A stretch of 64,000 bases of DNA from an uncultured Candidatus Binatia bacterium. GTDB taxonomy: Bacteria > Desulfobacterota > Binatia > Bin18. Position 1 is the first letter of the stretch; each line of letters starts with the position of its first letter. A program made the translations under genes and the position numbers. The stretch lies in contig OY282457.1 in assembly GCA_958296235.1 (NCBI GenBank), positions 3,219,338 through 3,283,337 of the forward strand, read 5' to 3'. This document shows positions 26,104 to 35,975 of the stretch, piece after piece. The notes under the pieces are model-generated. The model did not search any database. It saw only the letters and a list, made by a program, of their open reading frames with translations, and was not told where the DNA came from.

Positions 26104-26766
26104 ATGGAAAACATCAAACTGAGTGTGGAACAGCGACAAGAAAGAGGCAAAGGGGAAATGGGCCGGCTCCGACGAGGGGGGAGAGTTCCTGGCATCTTCT
26201 ACGGTCCAGGCAGGGATACCGTTTCCGTCTGTGTCAATACACGGGAATTCCAGTATAAAGTCGAGAGCTTAGAGGGCTCCCACCTCATTGAATTTCTCTC
26301 ACAGACAACAGACCTCAATGGAAAAATTGCACTCCTTAAGGATGTTCAGCATCATCCGGTGACCGCGGAACCGTTGCACATCGACTTCTACGAGATTGAT
26401 GTCAATATACCGATTCAGGTCGGGGTTCCTGTCCATCTCGTTGGCAAAGCGGAGGGCGTGACTGCCGGTGGCGTCTTACACTACTTCCGACGTGAAATCA
26501 TGGTGGAATGCCTCCCGCTTGATATCCCCGAGAGTATTGAGGTCGATGTGACGCCTCTTGAGATCAACGACGTTATCCGGGTTGAGGATTTGACATTAGC
26601 GTCCGGGGTCTCCGCGCTTGAGGACGCCCAACTCGTGCTTGCCTCCGTTGCCGCTCCATCTGCGGAGGCAGAGTCGGAAGAAGAAGGAGCTGACGAAGCT
26701 CCGGCCGAGGATGGAGACGCATCGACAGCCGGAGAAGCTCCGAGTGGGGAGACACCGAGCGAGTGA
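26104..26766 (+). CDS. rplY: 50S ribosomal protein L25/CTC family
   Basis: The 220-residue protein is the long (CTC/TL5) form of L25, which binds 5S rRNA. The N-terminal L25 domain includes GRLRRGGRVPGIFYG and LKDVQHHPVTAEPLHIDFYE. A C-terminal beta domain and an acidic Glu/Ala-rich tail (about 185-220) follow. It lies between prs and pth, the standard arrangement. Confidence 0.95.
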   Translation: MENIKLSVEQRQERGKGEMGRLRRGGRVPGIFYGPGRDTVSVCVNTREFQYKVESLEGSHLIEFLSQTTDLNGKIALLKDVQHHPVTAEPLHIDFYEIDVNIPIQVGVPVHLVGKAEGVTAGGVLHYFRREIMVECLPLDIPESIEVDVTPLEINDVIRVEDLTLASGVSALEDAQLVLASVAAPSAEAESEEEGADEAPAEDGDASTAGEAPSGETPSE

Positions 26767-26820
26767 TAGCCGGCTCTGTTGCTGTAGATACGCTGAATAT
26801 GACACTCCTCGCATAGGCTG

Positions 26821-27423
26821 ATGTTTGCGGTCATTGGGCTGGGAAACCCCGGTTGGGACTACGAAAAAACTCGTCACAATATTGGCTTTCGGGTCATTGA
26901 TATCTTAGCGCAACGATGGGGAACCCGTTTGTCTCAGTCGGTCTGCTCCTCCCGAATGGTCTGGACGCGCCGGAACGGGAAAAAGATTGGCCTTATTCAG
27001 CCACAGACCTTTATGAATCACAGTGGGCAAGCGGTTGGGTGCGTGTGTGGGCAATACCAATTGCAGCCAACGGATTGTATTGTCGTGCATGATGATGTAG
27101 ACATTCCGCTCGGCCGCCTGCGTATGAAACGGACTGGTGGTTCAGGCGGACATCGTGGCCTCGCCTCGATTATTACTGCTCTGGACAGCCCGGACTTTAT
27201 CCGCGTAAAGGTCGGCATTGGCCGTCCTGCTGCCGGGCTTGATACTGCCGACTTTGTGCTTCAGCCCTTTACTCAAGAGGAAGAAGCCTTTATTCTCCCG
27301 GCGGCACAACGCGTAGCGAGCGTGGTTGAGCTTATCCTTACAGACGGGCTTGAGCGTGCTATGGCGGTATGGAATGGCGCGGCAGCTGCGACGCTCGCAC
27401 ACCCCGTGCAGGAGGAACGCTGA
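26821..27423 (+). CDS. pth: Peptidyl-tRNA hydrolase
   Basis: This 200-residue enzyme releases peptides from prematurely dissociated peptidyl-tRNA. Diagnostic residues are present: GLGNPGWDYEKTRHNIGF (Asn and catalytic His), QTFMNHSGQAV and VVHDDVDIPLGRLRMKRTGG then SGGHRGLASI. Length is normal (about 190-200). It lies between rplY and rpsF; the ychF gene often found here is absent. Confidence 0.96.
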   Translation: MFAVIGLGNPGWDYEKTRHNIGFRVIDILAQRWGTRLSQSVCSSRMVWTRRNGKKIGLIQPQTFMNHSGQAVGCVCGQYQLQPTDCIVVHDDVDIPLGRLRMKRTGGSGGHRGLASIITALDSPDFIRVKVGIGRPAAGLDTADFVLQPFTQEEEAFILPAAQRVASVVELILTDGLERAMAVWNGAAAATLAHPVQEER

Positions 27424-27488
27424 AAAATATCGCCGCCGCGCCGCGTGAGAGCTAGACGAAGATTGAGAGAGACCCATCGGAGGAGTTC

Positions 27489-28004
27489 ATGCCGACTTAC
27501 GAGACAGTATGTATTCTCCACCCCGAACTATCTGAGACACGGGTGAAGGATGTGATTGAAGGGATGCAAAAGACTCTGGAGCAGAGTCAGGCAAGTCTGT
27601 TGCAGGTTGAAGAGTGGGGGCTGCGGAATCTGGCCTACGACATTCAAAAGCAGCGACGTGGCTACTATGTACGTTTAGAGTATGATTCTCCTCCTCAAGC
27701 GGTCAAGGATTTTGAGCGTGGCTTACGGCTGAGTGAAGACACCATGCGCTTTTTATCCGTTGCGCGCTCCGCTCCCTCGGACGGACAATCTCCCATTCCT
27801 CCGGGTGGCTTAACCGACCGCTCTGTGGGTCATCCACCTGGGGCGCACGCGGAGCCCAGGCGGGCGGAAGGCCCGCCCGCCCCGAGTGCGGCTGCAACAG
27901 AAGCGACGGCGACTGAGGTACAGGCGGCGGCTCCAGCCGAGCCGGCAATAACCGCAGCGGCTGAGGCGCAGACTGATGCGGAGGGAGAGACGAACGAGGG
28001 GTGA
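27489..28004 (+). CDS. rpsF: 30S ribosomal protein S6 with C-terminal extension
   Basis: Residues 1-95 form a normal S6 (MPTYETVCILHPELSE, LLQVEEWGLRNLAYDIQKQR, GYYVRLEYDSPP). The remaining 75 residues are a low-complexity Pro/Ala/Glu-rich tail, longer than the usual S6 of 100-135 residues. A GGAGG-like site precedes the ATG. It heads the classical rpsF-ssb-rpsR-rplI cluster. Confidence 0.93.
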   Translation: MPTYETVCILHPELSETRVKDVIEGMQKTLEQSQASLLQVEEWGLRNLAYDIQKQRRGYYVRLEYDSPPQAVKDFERGLRLSEDTMRFLSVARSAPSDGQSPIPPGGLTDRSVGHPPGAHAEPRRAEGPPAPSAAATEATATEVQAAAPAEPAITAAAEAQTDAEGETNEG

Positions 28005-28013
28005 GTTGCTTGA

Positions 28014-28328
28014 GTGAGGCAAGGCTATAATAAGGTTATTTTTGCCGGACGGATCGAGAGCAGTCCGGAACTGCGGCGTACGCCCCAGGGCGTGGCCATT
28101 GGCGCGTTTTCTCTATGTGTGCCGAAAAGTCGAGCGAAAGAAGAGGATTTACTCGTTGACGTCGTTGCTTTTCGGGAGCTTGCAGAGGAGTACTGTCCGC
28201 TGTTGACAGTTGGGCGAACCGTCTTGGTGGAAGGGGCGCTTGCGCCGTATCGGTGGCATAAGGTGAAAGGCGCGAGACAAAGAGCGTATGAGGTCCACGC
28301 GACAACGCTTCGTATTCTTGAGGAATAG
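28014..28328 (+). CDS. Short single-stranded-DNA-binding (SSB/PriB-like) protein
   Basis: The 104-residue protein is an OB-fold of SSB type: YNKVIFAGRIESSPELRRTP at the N-terminus, followed by FSLCVPKSRA and VDVVAFRELAEEYCPLLTVG, then VLVEGALAPYRW. It starts with GTG at 28014, 9 nt after rpsF. It lacks the acidic C-terminal tail of replication SSB, so it may act like PriB, which occupies the same slot between rpsF and rpsR in other bacteria, or be an SSB paralogue. Confidence 0.8.
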   Translation: MRQGYNKVIFAGRIESSPELRRTPQGVAIGAFSLCVPKSRAKEEDLLVDVVAFRELAEEYCPLLTVGRTVLVEGALAPYRWHKVKGARQRAYEVHATTLRILEE

Positions 28329-28371
28329 AGCATAAGCGGATCACGAACGAAAAAGAGTAGAGGGAAGAGCT

Positions 28372-28647
28372 ATGGCAAGACCACCCAGGGAGAGATTTAA
28401 CCGACGAGGCGGCGATGACCGATACCCGCGACGCATGCGGCGTAAAGTCTGCCGTTTCTGTGTCGATAAGCGGGACTCCATTGACTACAAAGAGACCGGC
28501 GTCCTCAAAGATTTTGTCACTGAGCGTGGAAAAATCATCCCAAGTCGCATCACCGGTACCTGTGTCTGGCATCAGCGGAAATTGACCTTGGCGATTAAAC
28601 AGGCACGTGCCATTGCTTTACTCCCTTACGTAGCGGCACAGGTGTAG
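28372..28647 (+). CDS. rpsR: 30S ribosomal protein S18
   Basis: The 91-residue protein contains the S18 core (CRFC near residue 25, [49 protein letters not shown]). The CxxC pair suggests a zinc-binding (C+) form. It has a basic Arg-rich N-terminus. It lies between the SSB-like gene and rplI. Confidence 0.95.
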   Translation: MARPPRERFNRRGGDDRYPRRMRRKVCRFCVDKRDSIDYKETGVLKDFVTERGKIIPSRITGTCVWHQRKLTLAIKQARAIALLPYVAAQV

Positions 28648-28714
28648 GGGCGTATTCTTCAGGTCTGCCGTTTAGTTGCGTTTTCACCGATGCTCCCGTA
28701 CAGTGAGGGCTCAT

Positions 28715-29167
28715 ATGGAAATTATCTTACAAGAAGACGTCGAGAACCTGGGAGAAATCGGGGACCTCGTCAAAGTCAAAGACGGATACGCTCGGAACTA
28801 TCTGCTCCCACGCGGCCTTGCGCTGACGGCCAGCCGCCGCAATGTGCGCGTCTTAGAGCACCGGAAACGTCTGGCCGCAAGGAAAAGAGAACGCGCGCAG
28901 CAGAATGCCAACGCTGTCCGCGACCGGCTGTCCGGCCTGACCCTGTCCATCACGGCGCGTGCCGGAGAAGAGGACAAGCTCTTTGGCTCTGTGACGAATA
29001 TCGATATTGAAAAGGCGCTTCAGGAGCGGGACGTGGCCCTAGACCGACGGAAAATTATCCTTGCCGAGCCCATTAAACAGCTGGGCACCTATACCGTACC
29101 GATTCGTCTCAGCAGAGACGTTGAAGCGAGTGTCACCGTTCAGGTCCGTCCGGAAAGTGCGGCGTAG
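28715..29167 (+). CDS. rplI: 50S ribosomal protein L9
   Basis: This 150-residue L9 begins MEIILQEDVENLGEIGDLVK and has the GYARNYLLPRGLALTAS signature and a long connecting helix, followed by the C-terminal domain (KLFGSVTNIDIEKAL). The ATG at 28715 is chosen over an upstream TTG because it gives the standard N-terminus. It is the last gene before tRNA-Val. Confidence 0.96.
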   Translation: MEIILQEDVENLGEIGDLVKVKDGYARNYLLPRGLALTASRRNVRVLEHRKRLAARKRERAQQNANAVRDRLSGLTLSITARAGEEDKLFGSVTNIDIEKALQERDVALDRRKIILAEPIKQLGTYTVPIRLSRDVEASVTVQVRPESAA

Positions 29168-29236
29168 CCATTTTCTTGACACGCCATAGGAAAATTGGTA
29201 CGCACCAAGCCACTATTGAACAGCGGAGCGACCTGC

Positions 29237-29308
29237 AGGCACGTAGCTCAGTGGGAGAGCACTTCCTTGACGCGGAAGGGGTCGGCGGTTCAATCCCGCC
29301 CGTGCCTA
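29237..29308 (+). tRNA. tRNA-Val (anticodon GAC)
   Basis: Acceptor stem AGGCACG/CGTGCCT (29237-29243 with 29301-29307), D arm with AGCTCAGTGGGAGAGC, anticodon arm CTTCC-TTGACGC-GGAAG (anticodon GAC) and T arm GGCGG-TTCAATC-CCGCC. Discriminator A is at 29308; no CCA is encoded. Confidence 0.93.
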
Positions 29309-29399
29309 GTGTCCTATACAATATGTACAACTCAGGGCCTATACCCCATCTTAATGACAACGAAGTAAGGCGACCCCTCTGAGGCGTGAACAGAGAGGC

Positions 29400-29438
29400 A
29401 AGAGGCATCGAAGATTGATGATGCCTCTTTTCTTTTTC
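29400..29438 (+). terminator. Terminator or attenuator hairpin directly before thrS
   Basis: A perfect 10-bp stem (AAGAGGCATC, 29400-29409, with GATGCCTCTT, 29420-29429) is followed by a T-rich run to 29438, only 2 nt before the thrS ATG. It could end the tRNA-Val transcript or act as an attenuator of thrS. The upstream CCTCT (about 29376-29380) could compete for the AGAGG strand. Confidence 0.75.
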
Positions 29439-29440
29439 CT

Positions 29441-31350
29441 ATGAATGACATTGTTCAACAGCGCCCTCCCAGCGCCAGTGAGCGGCTCACTGACAACAAG
29501 ATGAGTGCTGGGGTGCCAGCAGATCGCCGCCGGCGTTTCTCAAAAGCTATTGCCGCCCGAGTGGATGGGAAAGCCGTAGACGTGTCGTCCCCCTTGGTCA
29601 CTGAGGAGGCCGAGCCCATCTTACCTTCCTCTCCTGAAGGGCTCGAAGTCTTGCGCCATTCGACCGCCCATCTCATGGCGCAAGCAGTCAAACGCCTCTT
29701 TCCTGAAGTCCAAATAACAATTGGCCCTGTTATCGAGAGTGGATTCTACTACGACTTTAAGCACGAGCGTTCCTTCACACCGGAGGATTTGGAACGCATC
29801 GAAGCGGAGATGCAAACCATCGTCAAAGAAAACCTCCCGGTCAGCCGCGAAGAAGTGCCGCGCAATGACGCCGTTCGCTTCTTTACCCAGATGGGCGAAG
29901 CATACAAAGCTGAGATTATCGCCAGCATCCCGGAGGGTGAAATCGTCTCGCTTTATCGTCAAGGTGAGTTTGTTGACCTGTGCCGCGGTCCCCATGTCCC
30001 GTCAACCGGCAGCATCCCGGCGTTTAAGCTCACCAGCGTGGCTGGAGCGTATTGGCGGGGAGACGAAAAGAACGAGATGCTCCAACGCATCTACGGGACG
30101 GCCTTTGCCACGCCAAAAGAACTCCGCCAACATCTCGCATTGCTTGAGGAAGCCAAGCGGCGTGACCATCGTCGCGTGGGCAGGGAGCTTGATCTGTTCA
30201 GCTTCAATCCCGTTGCGCCGGGGAGTCCATTTTTTCACCCGAAAGGGACCTTGATCTATAATGAACTGGTTTCCTATATGCGGGGGCTCTACCAACGCTA
30301 TGGCTACCAGGAAGTGCTGACCCCACAGATCTTTGATGTTGATCTCTGGCGCCGTTCCGGCCACTACGAGAACTACAAGGAAAATATCTTTTTTACTGAG
30401 GTGGAAGGGCGCGACTTTGGCGTCAAGCCCATGAATTGCCCCGGTCATACCTATATCTATGCAGCAAAGAAGCACTCCTACCGGGACCTGCCGTTGCGCT
30501 ATGCGGACTTTGCCCGCCTGCATCGTTTCGAGCGCTCGGGTGTCTTAGCCGGCTTGACCCGGGTGCGTTCATTTTCTCAGGACGACGCCCATATTTTTTG
30601 CACGCCGGAACAAATCGAAACTGAGGTCAGTGGCGTCCTGCGTATGATTAACGAAGTGTATCGGACCTTTGGCTTTGAGGAGGTGCATTTCTATCTGGCG
30701 ACGCGGCCAGAAAAACGACTCGGCGACGATGCCACCTGGGAACGAGCGGAAGCGGCCCTGGCCGGAGCGCTCAAGGCGAATGAGGTGCCCTACGAAGTCA
30801 ATACCGCGGATGGTGCCTTTTATGGGCCCAAAATTGACTTCATCGTTCTCGATGCCTTACGCCGTGAATGGCAATTGGCGACGATCCAGCTCGACTTCAT
30901 GCTGCCCGAACGCTTTGATCTGAGCTATGTCACCGCCCACGGAGACGAAGCCCGGCCAGTGATGATCCATCGTGCGGTCCTCGGCTCCATCGAACGCTTT
31001 ATGGGTGTTCTGATCGAGCACTGCGGTGGGGATTTCCCGTTGTGGTTGGCTCCAGTCCAGGTGAAGATTGTGACGGTGACAGATAATCAAGACGCGTATG
31101 CACGGCAGGTTGACGCCCAACTCAGGCAGGCCGGGATTCGGTGCGAGCTGGACCTGCGGAACGAGAAGCTGGGCTATAAAATCCGAGAAGCGGAGATGCA
31201 GAAAATCCCGTATACCATCGTCATTGGGGATAAAGAGGTGCAAGCCGGGACAGTCGCCCCACGGGTGCGCAAGCGAGAAAAAGTCGCTCCGCTGTCCGTG
31301 CAGGCTCTTATTGAGCGCTTGCACCGTGAACGTATCCCGGGAGGTGCGTC

Positions 31351-31354
<4 letters not shown>
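29441..31354 (+). CDS. thrS: Threonyl-tRNA synthetase
   Basis: This 637-residue class II synthetase charges tRNA-Thr. The N2 editing domain begins at GLEVLRHSTAHLMAQAVKRL. The catalytic core has MNCPGHTYIYAAKKHSYRDL with the zinc Cys, SGVLAGLTRVRSFSQDDAHI (motif 2) and VLGSIERFMGVLIEHCGGDF (motif 3). An anticodon-binding domain ends the protein. The N-terminal TGS domain is partial: only its second half aligns (RVDGKAVDVSSPL), and the first 30 residues look unrelated. No ribosome-binding site precedes the ATG at 29441 or the one at 29501, so the start is uncertain. Confidence 0.95.
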
Positions 31355-31866
<512 letters not shown>

Positions 31867-31868
31867 CT

Positions 31869-32066
31869 ATGCCCAAGATTAAAACCCGCCGTGGAGCGGC
31901 AAAACGGTTTAAGATCACAGGCAGCGGCAAGGTGCGACGGCGCCACGCCTACCTGCGTCACATTCTTTCAACGAAGACACGAAAACAGAAACGGAATCTC
32001 CGCCAGCCGGCGCTCGTTGCAGCCTCTGAGGCCAAGGCGATCAAAAAACTGATTCCCTACTTATAG
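31869..32066 (+). CDS. rpmI: 50S ribosomal protein L35
   Basis: The 65-residue L35 has the canonical start [20 protein letters not shown] and the basic [13 protein letters not shown] stretch. It is 2 nt after infC and followed by a long hairpin before rplT. Confidence 0.95.
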   Translation: MPKIKTRRGAAKRFKITGSGKVRRRHAYLRHILSTKTRKQKRNLRQPALVAASEAKAIKKLIPYL

Positions 32067-32120
32067 AAAGAGGAAACGTGTCCTCCAATACATATGAGAT
32101 GCTGGACACGTTTCCTCTTT
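32067..32120 (+). promoter_or_regulatory. Perfect 17-bp hairpin between rpmI and rplT
   Basis: AAAGAGGAAACGTGTCC (32067-32083) is exactly complementary to 32104-32120, with a 20-nt loop. It begins right after the rpmI stop and ends 22 nt before the rplT start. Only three T residues follow, so it is not a strong terminator; an L20-responsive control element or an RNA-processing site is possible. Confidence 0.6.
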
Positions 32121-32142
32121 GAGACGGAGAGGAGTAGTTCGT

Positions 32143-32502
32143 ATGCCACGCGCAAAACGCGGCTTCAAGGCACGCCGGCGGAGAAAGCGGATTCTCAAAC
32201 TGGCCAAAGGGTTTACCGGCGGACGCCGTCGCCAGTATCGTCAGGCGCGTGAAACCGTTGAGCGGGGCCTCGTCTACGCCTACCGCGACCGACGGAATAA
32301 AAAGCGTGAATTCCGGCGTTTATGGACGGTCCGGATCAATGCCGCGGCGCGCCTGAATGGGCTGAGTTACAGCCGACTCATATATGGGCTGTCTCAGGCC
32401 GGTGTCGAAATAGACCGAAAAATTCTGGCCGCCCTGGCCATGCAGGACCCGCAGGCATTTTCCGCCGTCACCGACGTGGCAAAGCAGCGTCTCGCAGCCT
32501 AG
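32143..32502 (+). CDS. rplT: 50S ribosomal protein L20
   Basis: The 119-residue L20 has the canonical start [20 protein letters not shown] and the signatures [15 protein letters not shown] and [11 protein letters not shown]. The ATG at 32143 behind a GGAG site is preferred to an ORF start 24 nt upstream. It ends the forward translation-factor series; pheT is convergent. Confidence 0.96.
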   Translation: MPRAKRGFKARRRRKRILKLAKGFTGGRRRQYRQARETVERGLVYAYRDRRNKKREFRRLWTVRINAAARLNGLSYSRLIYGLSQAGVEIDRKILAALAMQDPQAFSAVTDVAKQRLAA

Positions 32503-32522
32503 GAGGCCGCGCGCCTCCTTTT
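32501..32522 (+). terminator. Short terminator overlapping the rplT stop
   Basis: AGGAGGC/GCCTCCT (32501-32507 with 32513-32519), loop CGCGC, followed by a run of Ts. The T tract is short, so strength is uncertain. A second stem GGAAGGA/TCCTTCC (32537-32543 with 32558-32564) lies just downstream, between the convergent rplT and pheT ends. Confidence 0.6.
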
Positions 32523-32569
32523 GCTATTGAATAGCGGGAAGGATGCCGCCCGTGTCGTCCTTCCTCGTC

Positions 32570-34948
32570 CTAACGGAGGCGCAGACCTTTCGACTCCAGA
32601 AAGGTGATATACTCCTGCTGGAAGGCTTCTATCTGCTCTCCGGTAAGGGTGCTGGCCTGAGACTCAATCCAGTAACGGAAGGTATAGCTGGCCGTCCCTT
32701 CCGCCAGCCCCTTGCCCTGATACAGAGCCATAAACTCTCTCTTTTTCAGCAGGTCGTGAGAAAACTCGTCGAGCGTGCGGACCAACCCGGCAAAACCCGC
32801 CTGGGCGTTGGCCACGATAGAGAAGTCAAACCACGAGCCAGGATAGCGAGAGGCCGGGGCGTAGCTGGTGGCCGGAAAAATTGACCCTTCAAGCCTGTCG
32901 AAATCCAGCTCGAACCAGACCACCTGAGCGGCGGGTGCAATTTTCGCCAAGAGGGGATCAGCCAGAAAGCCAAGCTGGCCAACCCCCGCACCGTGGAGTG
33001 TGATGTCAACATACCCGCCGGGAGTGTGCCACGGCGCCGTCGTTGGCGTGGCCGGCGTAAACGCCAGGACGCCCAGACTGAGCTGTGCGGCGAGAGCCTC
33101 AAGGGCGCCTTTGATCTGGCGAAAATGCTCTTCCAAACCTCCCAGGCGCTCGTGCTGACAGCTTGCCCCGGCCAGCACATTCTTCTCTCTGCGATCCTGT
33201 TTGCCGGTCGGCAGATATATCCGCCCCAACTCAAAGATGCGGAAACGGTCCCGCAGGGCTGTGTTTTTTTTCACAACAGCAAAAATATTGGGCAGCAGCG
33301 TGGTCTGTAGCCGGACATTGTGTTCTGCGCTGGGATTGGCCATCTCCAGCGTTGCCTCAGGCTCATAGCCGAGTGTCTTGAGCCATGTTTCGTCAAACCA
33401 GCTATAGTTGTGGACCTCAGAGAAGCCGTGGGCCTGAGCGAGAATACGCCGCGCTTTATGCTGGGTCCGCAGACGATCATTAAAGGCCACGCGCTCGACC
33501 GAGAAGTGGGGCATCTGTGGTTCGAGGTTGTCATAGCCCTGAATGCGGGTGACTTCTTCCAGAATATCAACGGGTAGGGAGATGTCTTTCTCACTCCGAA
33601 ACGGGGGGATGCCCACGGAGAGGGCATCGTTCGTAATACTGGCTTCAAAACCAAGCGAGGTCAGTATGGACACTATCTTGTCCTGGGCAATCGGGTTGCC
33701 TATGCGTCGATCAAAGAAGTCGGTCGGAATATCGAGATAGCGGGTGTGCTCTTTCAATGTTCCCTGAGCAGTGAACCGAGAGCGCACCTGGGGCTGAAGG
33801 CCCGATTCGAGCAGCAGAGCGAGAAAGCGCCCGGTTGCAATTTTTGTATTCACGGGCGGCTGTTGCTTCTCAAAGCGTTGACTCGCATCGGTATGAATAC
33901 CGAGCCGGGTGGCGGTCCGGCGAATGCGCGCATCCTTAAAATTTGCACTCTCAAGCAGCAGGTCGGTGGTCGTCTCGCTGACCTCACTATTCAGCCCGCC
34001 CATAATGCCGGCTACAGCAATTGGCTCGCGCTCATTCCAGATCATCAGATCTTCCGGGACCATAGGCCGCACTTGTCCATCAAGAGTCGTAAACCGGCCC
34101 GTTGCTCCAAACGGGGCGACACGGACGGCCTGGAGGCGGCTCGCGTCAAAGGCGTGCATGGGCTGACCGAGTTCAAGCATGATATAATTGGTCAGGTCGA
34201 CCAGAATATTGAAGGTGCGCTGTCCCAGGGCGTGCAGCCGGTATTGCAACGTCAGCGGCGAGGGCAGGGCGGCCACCCCGGCCATCTCGATACAGCAATA
34301 ACACGGACAATTGTCGGGATCGTCAAGGGTCAGCGGATAGGCAGGCAAGTCGTTATACTGTTCCACATCAACCAGCTGGAGGGGACGTAGCGGTCGCTCA
34401 AAAATGGCAGCAACTTCACGGGCGATGCCGTAGTGGCCCCACAGGTCGGGGCGGTGGGTCAGGCTCTTATTGTCGATTTCAAGCAGGGTGTCCGAAGACG
34501 GCATGCAGTCGGCCAGAGCAGCCCCACTCTCGAGAGACGCGGGGAGGTCAAGGATACCGAAATGTCCGCCACCCATGCCCAACTCCTCGGACGAGCACAA
34601 GATTCCTTGACTTGTTTTCCCACCAACCCGCCTTTCTGTAATCGTCTGCCCCCCGGCAACCATCACTCCAGCGGCGGCAAAGGCTGATTTCATCCCTGCC
34701 CGTACATTGGGCGCCCCACAGACTGTCGTAAACTGCTCCGTTCCACACTGAACGGAAACGAGGGTGTACTGATCGCCCAGCGGTTCAACCGATACGACCT
34801 GGCCGATACGGACCCCATCAAGGGAACGAACCAGGGTCTCAACCCCTTCGACCTCAGCCGTTGCCATCGTGAGCCGATGCGCAATTGTTTGTGGTGAGAG
34901 GTCCGAGAGGTCTACGTACTGGGCGATCCAGTCAAGGGAGATATACAT
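32570..34948 (-). CDS. pheT: Phenylalanyl-tRNA synthetase beta subunit
   Basis: This 792-residue PheT starts MYISLDWIAQYVDLSDLSPQ and has the tRNA-binding OB domain, the B3/B4 editing region, FPVDILEEVTRI-type (here LPVDILEEVTRIQGYDNL) residues of the B5 DNA-binding-like domain, and the C-terminal anticodon-binding domain. It pairs with PheS as an alpha2-beta2 enzyme. It is transcribed leftward, 13 nt behind pheS, opposite to rplT; in most bacteria pheST follow rplT on the same strand. Confidence 0.96.
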   Translation of the reverse strand: MYISLDWIAQYVDLSDLSPQTIAHRLTMATAEVEGVETLVRSLDGVRIGQVVSVEPLGDQYTLVSVQCGTEQFTTVCGAPNVRAGMKSAFAAAGVMVAGGQTITERRVGGKTSQGILCSSEELGMGGGHFGILDLPASLESGAALADCMPSSDTLLEIDNKSLTHRPDLWGHYGIAREVAAIFERPLRPLQLVDVEQYNDLPAYPLTLDDPDNCPCYCCIEMAGVAALPSPLTLQYRLHALGQRTFNILVDLTNYIMLELGQPMHAFDASRLQAVRVAPFGATGRFTTLDGQVRPMVPEDLMIWNEREPIAVAGIMGGLNSEVSETTTDLLLESANFKDARIRRTATRLGIHTDASQRFEKQQPPVNTKIATGRFLALLLESGLQPQVRSRFTAQGTLKEHTRYLDIPTDFFDRRIGNPIAQDKIVSILTSLGFEASITNDALSVGIPPFRSEKDISLPVDILEEVTRIQGYDNLEPQMPHFSVERVAFNDRLRTQHKARRILAQAHGFSEVHNYSWFDETWLKTLGYEPEATLEMANPSAEHNVRLQTTLLPNIFAVVKKNTALRDRFRIFELGRIYLPTGKQDRREKNVLAGASCQHERLGGLEEHFRQIKGALEALAAQLSLGVLAFTPATPTTAPWHTPGGYVDITLHGAGVGQLGFLADPLLAKIAPAAQVVWFELDFDRLEGSIFPATSYAPASRYPGSWFDFSIVANAQAGFAGLVRTLDEFSHDLLKKREFMALYQGKGLAEGTASYTFRYWIESQASTLTGEQIEAFQQEYITFLESKGLRLR

Positions 34949-34961
34949 ATCCGACTCCTGC

Positions 34962-35975
34962 TCAGACGGCTGCTGGAAACTGTTCGCAGAAACGAAGATC
35001 GCCCGAGTTCAGAAGCCGAATATCTGGAATATTATATTTCATCATGGCTAAACGGGTGAGACCTAAGCCAAAGGCGAACCCGCTATAGCGGTCCGGGTCA
35101 ACCTGACCGAATTCAAGCACCCGGGGATGCACCAGGCCGCACGGCAACAGTTCAATCCAACCGGATTTTTTGCAGGTTGAACAGCCCTCGCCTGTACAGA
35201 GCAGACATTGGATGTCGAGCTCAAATCCGGGTTCGACAAAAGGGAAATAGCCCGGACGTAAGCGCACCGTGACCTCTCGGTGAAAAATCGCGGTCAGCAC
35301 GGTGCGCATAACCGCAATCAGATTCGCGACAGAAATCTCTCTGTCTACCATCAGGCCTTCGAGTTGGTAGAAGGTATTCTCATGGCTGGGATCAATGGCC
35401 TCATTCCGAAAACAACGGCCCGGGAATATGGCCCGAACGGGTGCGCCATAGTGCTCTAAGGCGCGGACCTGATTGGCCGATGTGTGCGTCCGGAGCAGCA
35501 GACCATTCTTGAGCCAGTACGTATCCTGCATGTCTCGCGCAGGATGGTCACGGGGGATGTTCAGGCTCTCAAAGTTGTAAAAGTCTGTCTCCACGTGGTA
35601 GCCATCAAGGATCATAAATCCCAGAGATTGAAAAATTTCTTCGAGTTCCAGTTGGACGAGAGAAATCGGGTGCAGGTGGCCGAGGTGATTGTTGAGGCCC
35701 GGAAGCGTCATGTCGATGCTCGGCGGGGCGAGGGTCGCACTTTTCTGGCGCGCCTGTGCGGCTGCGATCTGCTGCTCCGCGAAGCGTTTCAATTCATTAA
35801 ACTGTTGTCCAAAACGTTTCTTTTCATCCGCTGACATTGCTGAGAAATCAGCGTTTTTTCGCAGCAGGGTGATGGCCCCTTTCCGTCCGAGATAGCGAAC
35901 GCGAACAGCTTCGAGGTCTGGGCCTGTTGTCGCGGCGGTCAGGTCTTCACTCAACTGAGTACGGATCTCCTGCAA
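34962..35975 (-). CDS. pheS: Phenylalanyl-tRNA synthetase alpha subunit (TTG start)
   Basis: This 337-residue PheS carries the class II catalytic core: DFYNFESLNIPRDHPARDMQ (motif 1/2 region), CFRNEAIDPSHENTFYQLEG and GFAFGLGLTRLAMMKYNIPD (motif 3). The frame is open upstream to an ATG at 36149, but TTG at 35975, 7 nt behind AAGGAGG, gives the usual LQEIRTQLSEDL N-terminus and normal length. It heads the leftward pheST operon. Confidence 0.95.
   Translation of the reverse strand: MQEIRTQLSEDLTAATTGPDLEAVRVRYLGRKGAITLLRKNADFSAMSADEKKRFGQQFNELKRFAEQQIAAAQARQKSATLAPPSIDMTLPGLNNHLGHLHPISLVQLELEEIFQSLGFMILDGYHVETDFYNFESLNIPRDHPARDMQDTYWLKNGLLLRTHTSANQVRALEHYGAPVRAIFPGRCFRNEAIDPSHENTFYQLEGLMVDREISVANLIAVMRTVLTAIFHREVTVRLRPGYFPFVEPGFELDIQCLLCTGEGCSTCKKSGWIELLPCGLVHPRVLEFGQVDPDRYSGFAFGLGLTRLAMMKYNIPDIRLLNSGDLRFCEQFPAAV

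Noticed and set aside
29309..29440. A T-box riboswitch before thrS
   Set aside because: No T-box sequence or specifier-loop layout is visible; only a terminator-like hairpin is present.
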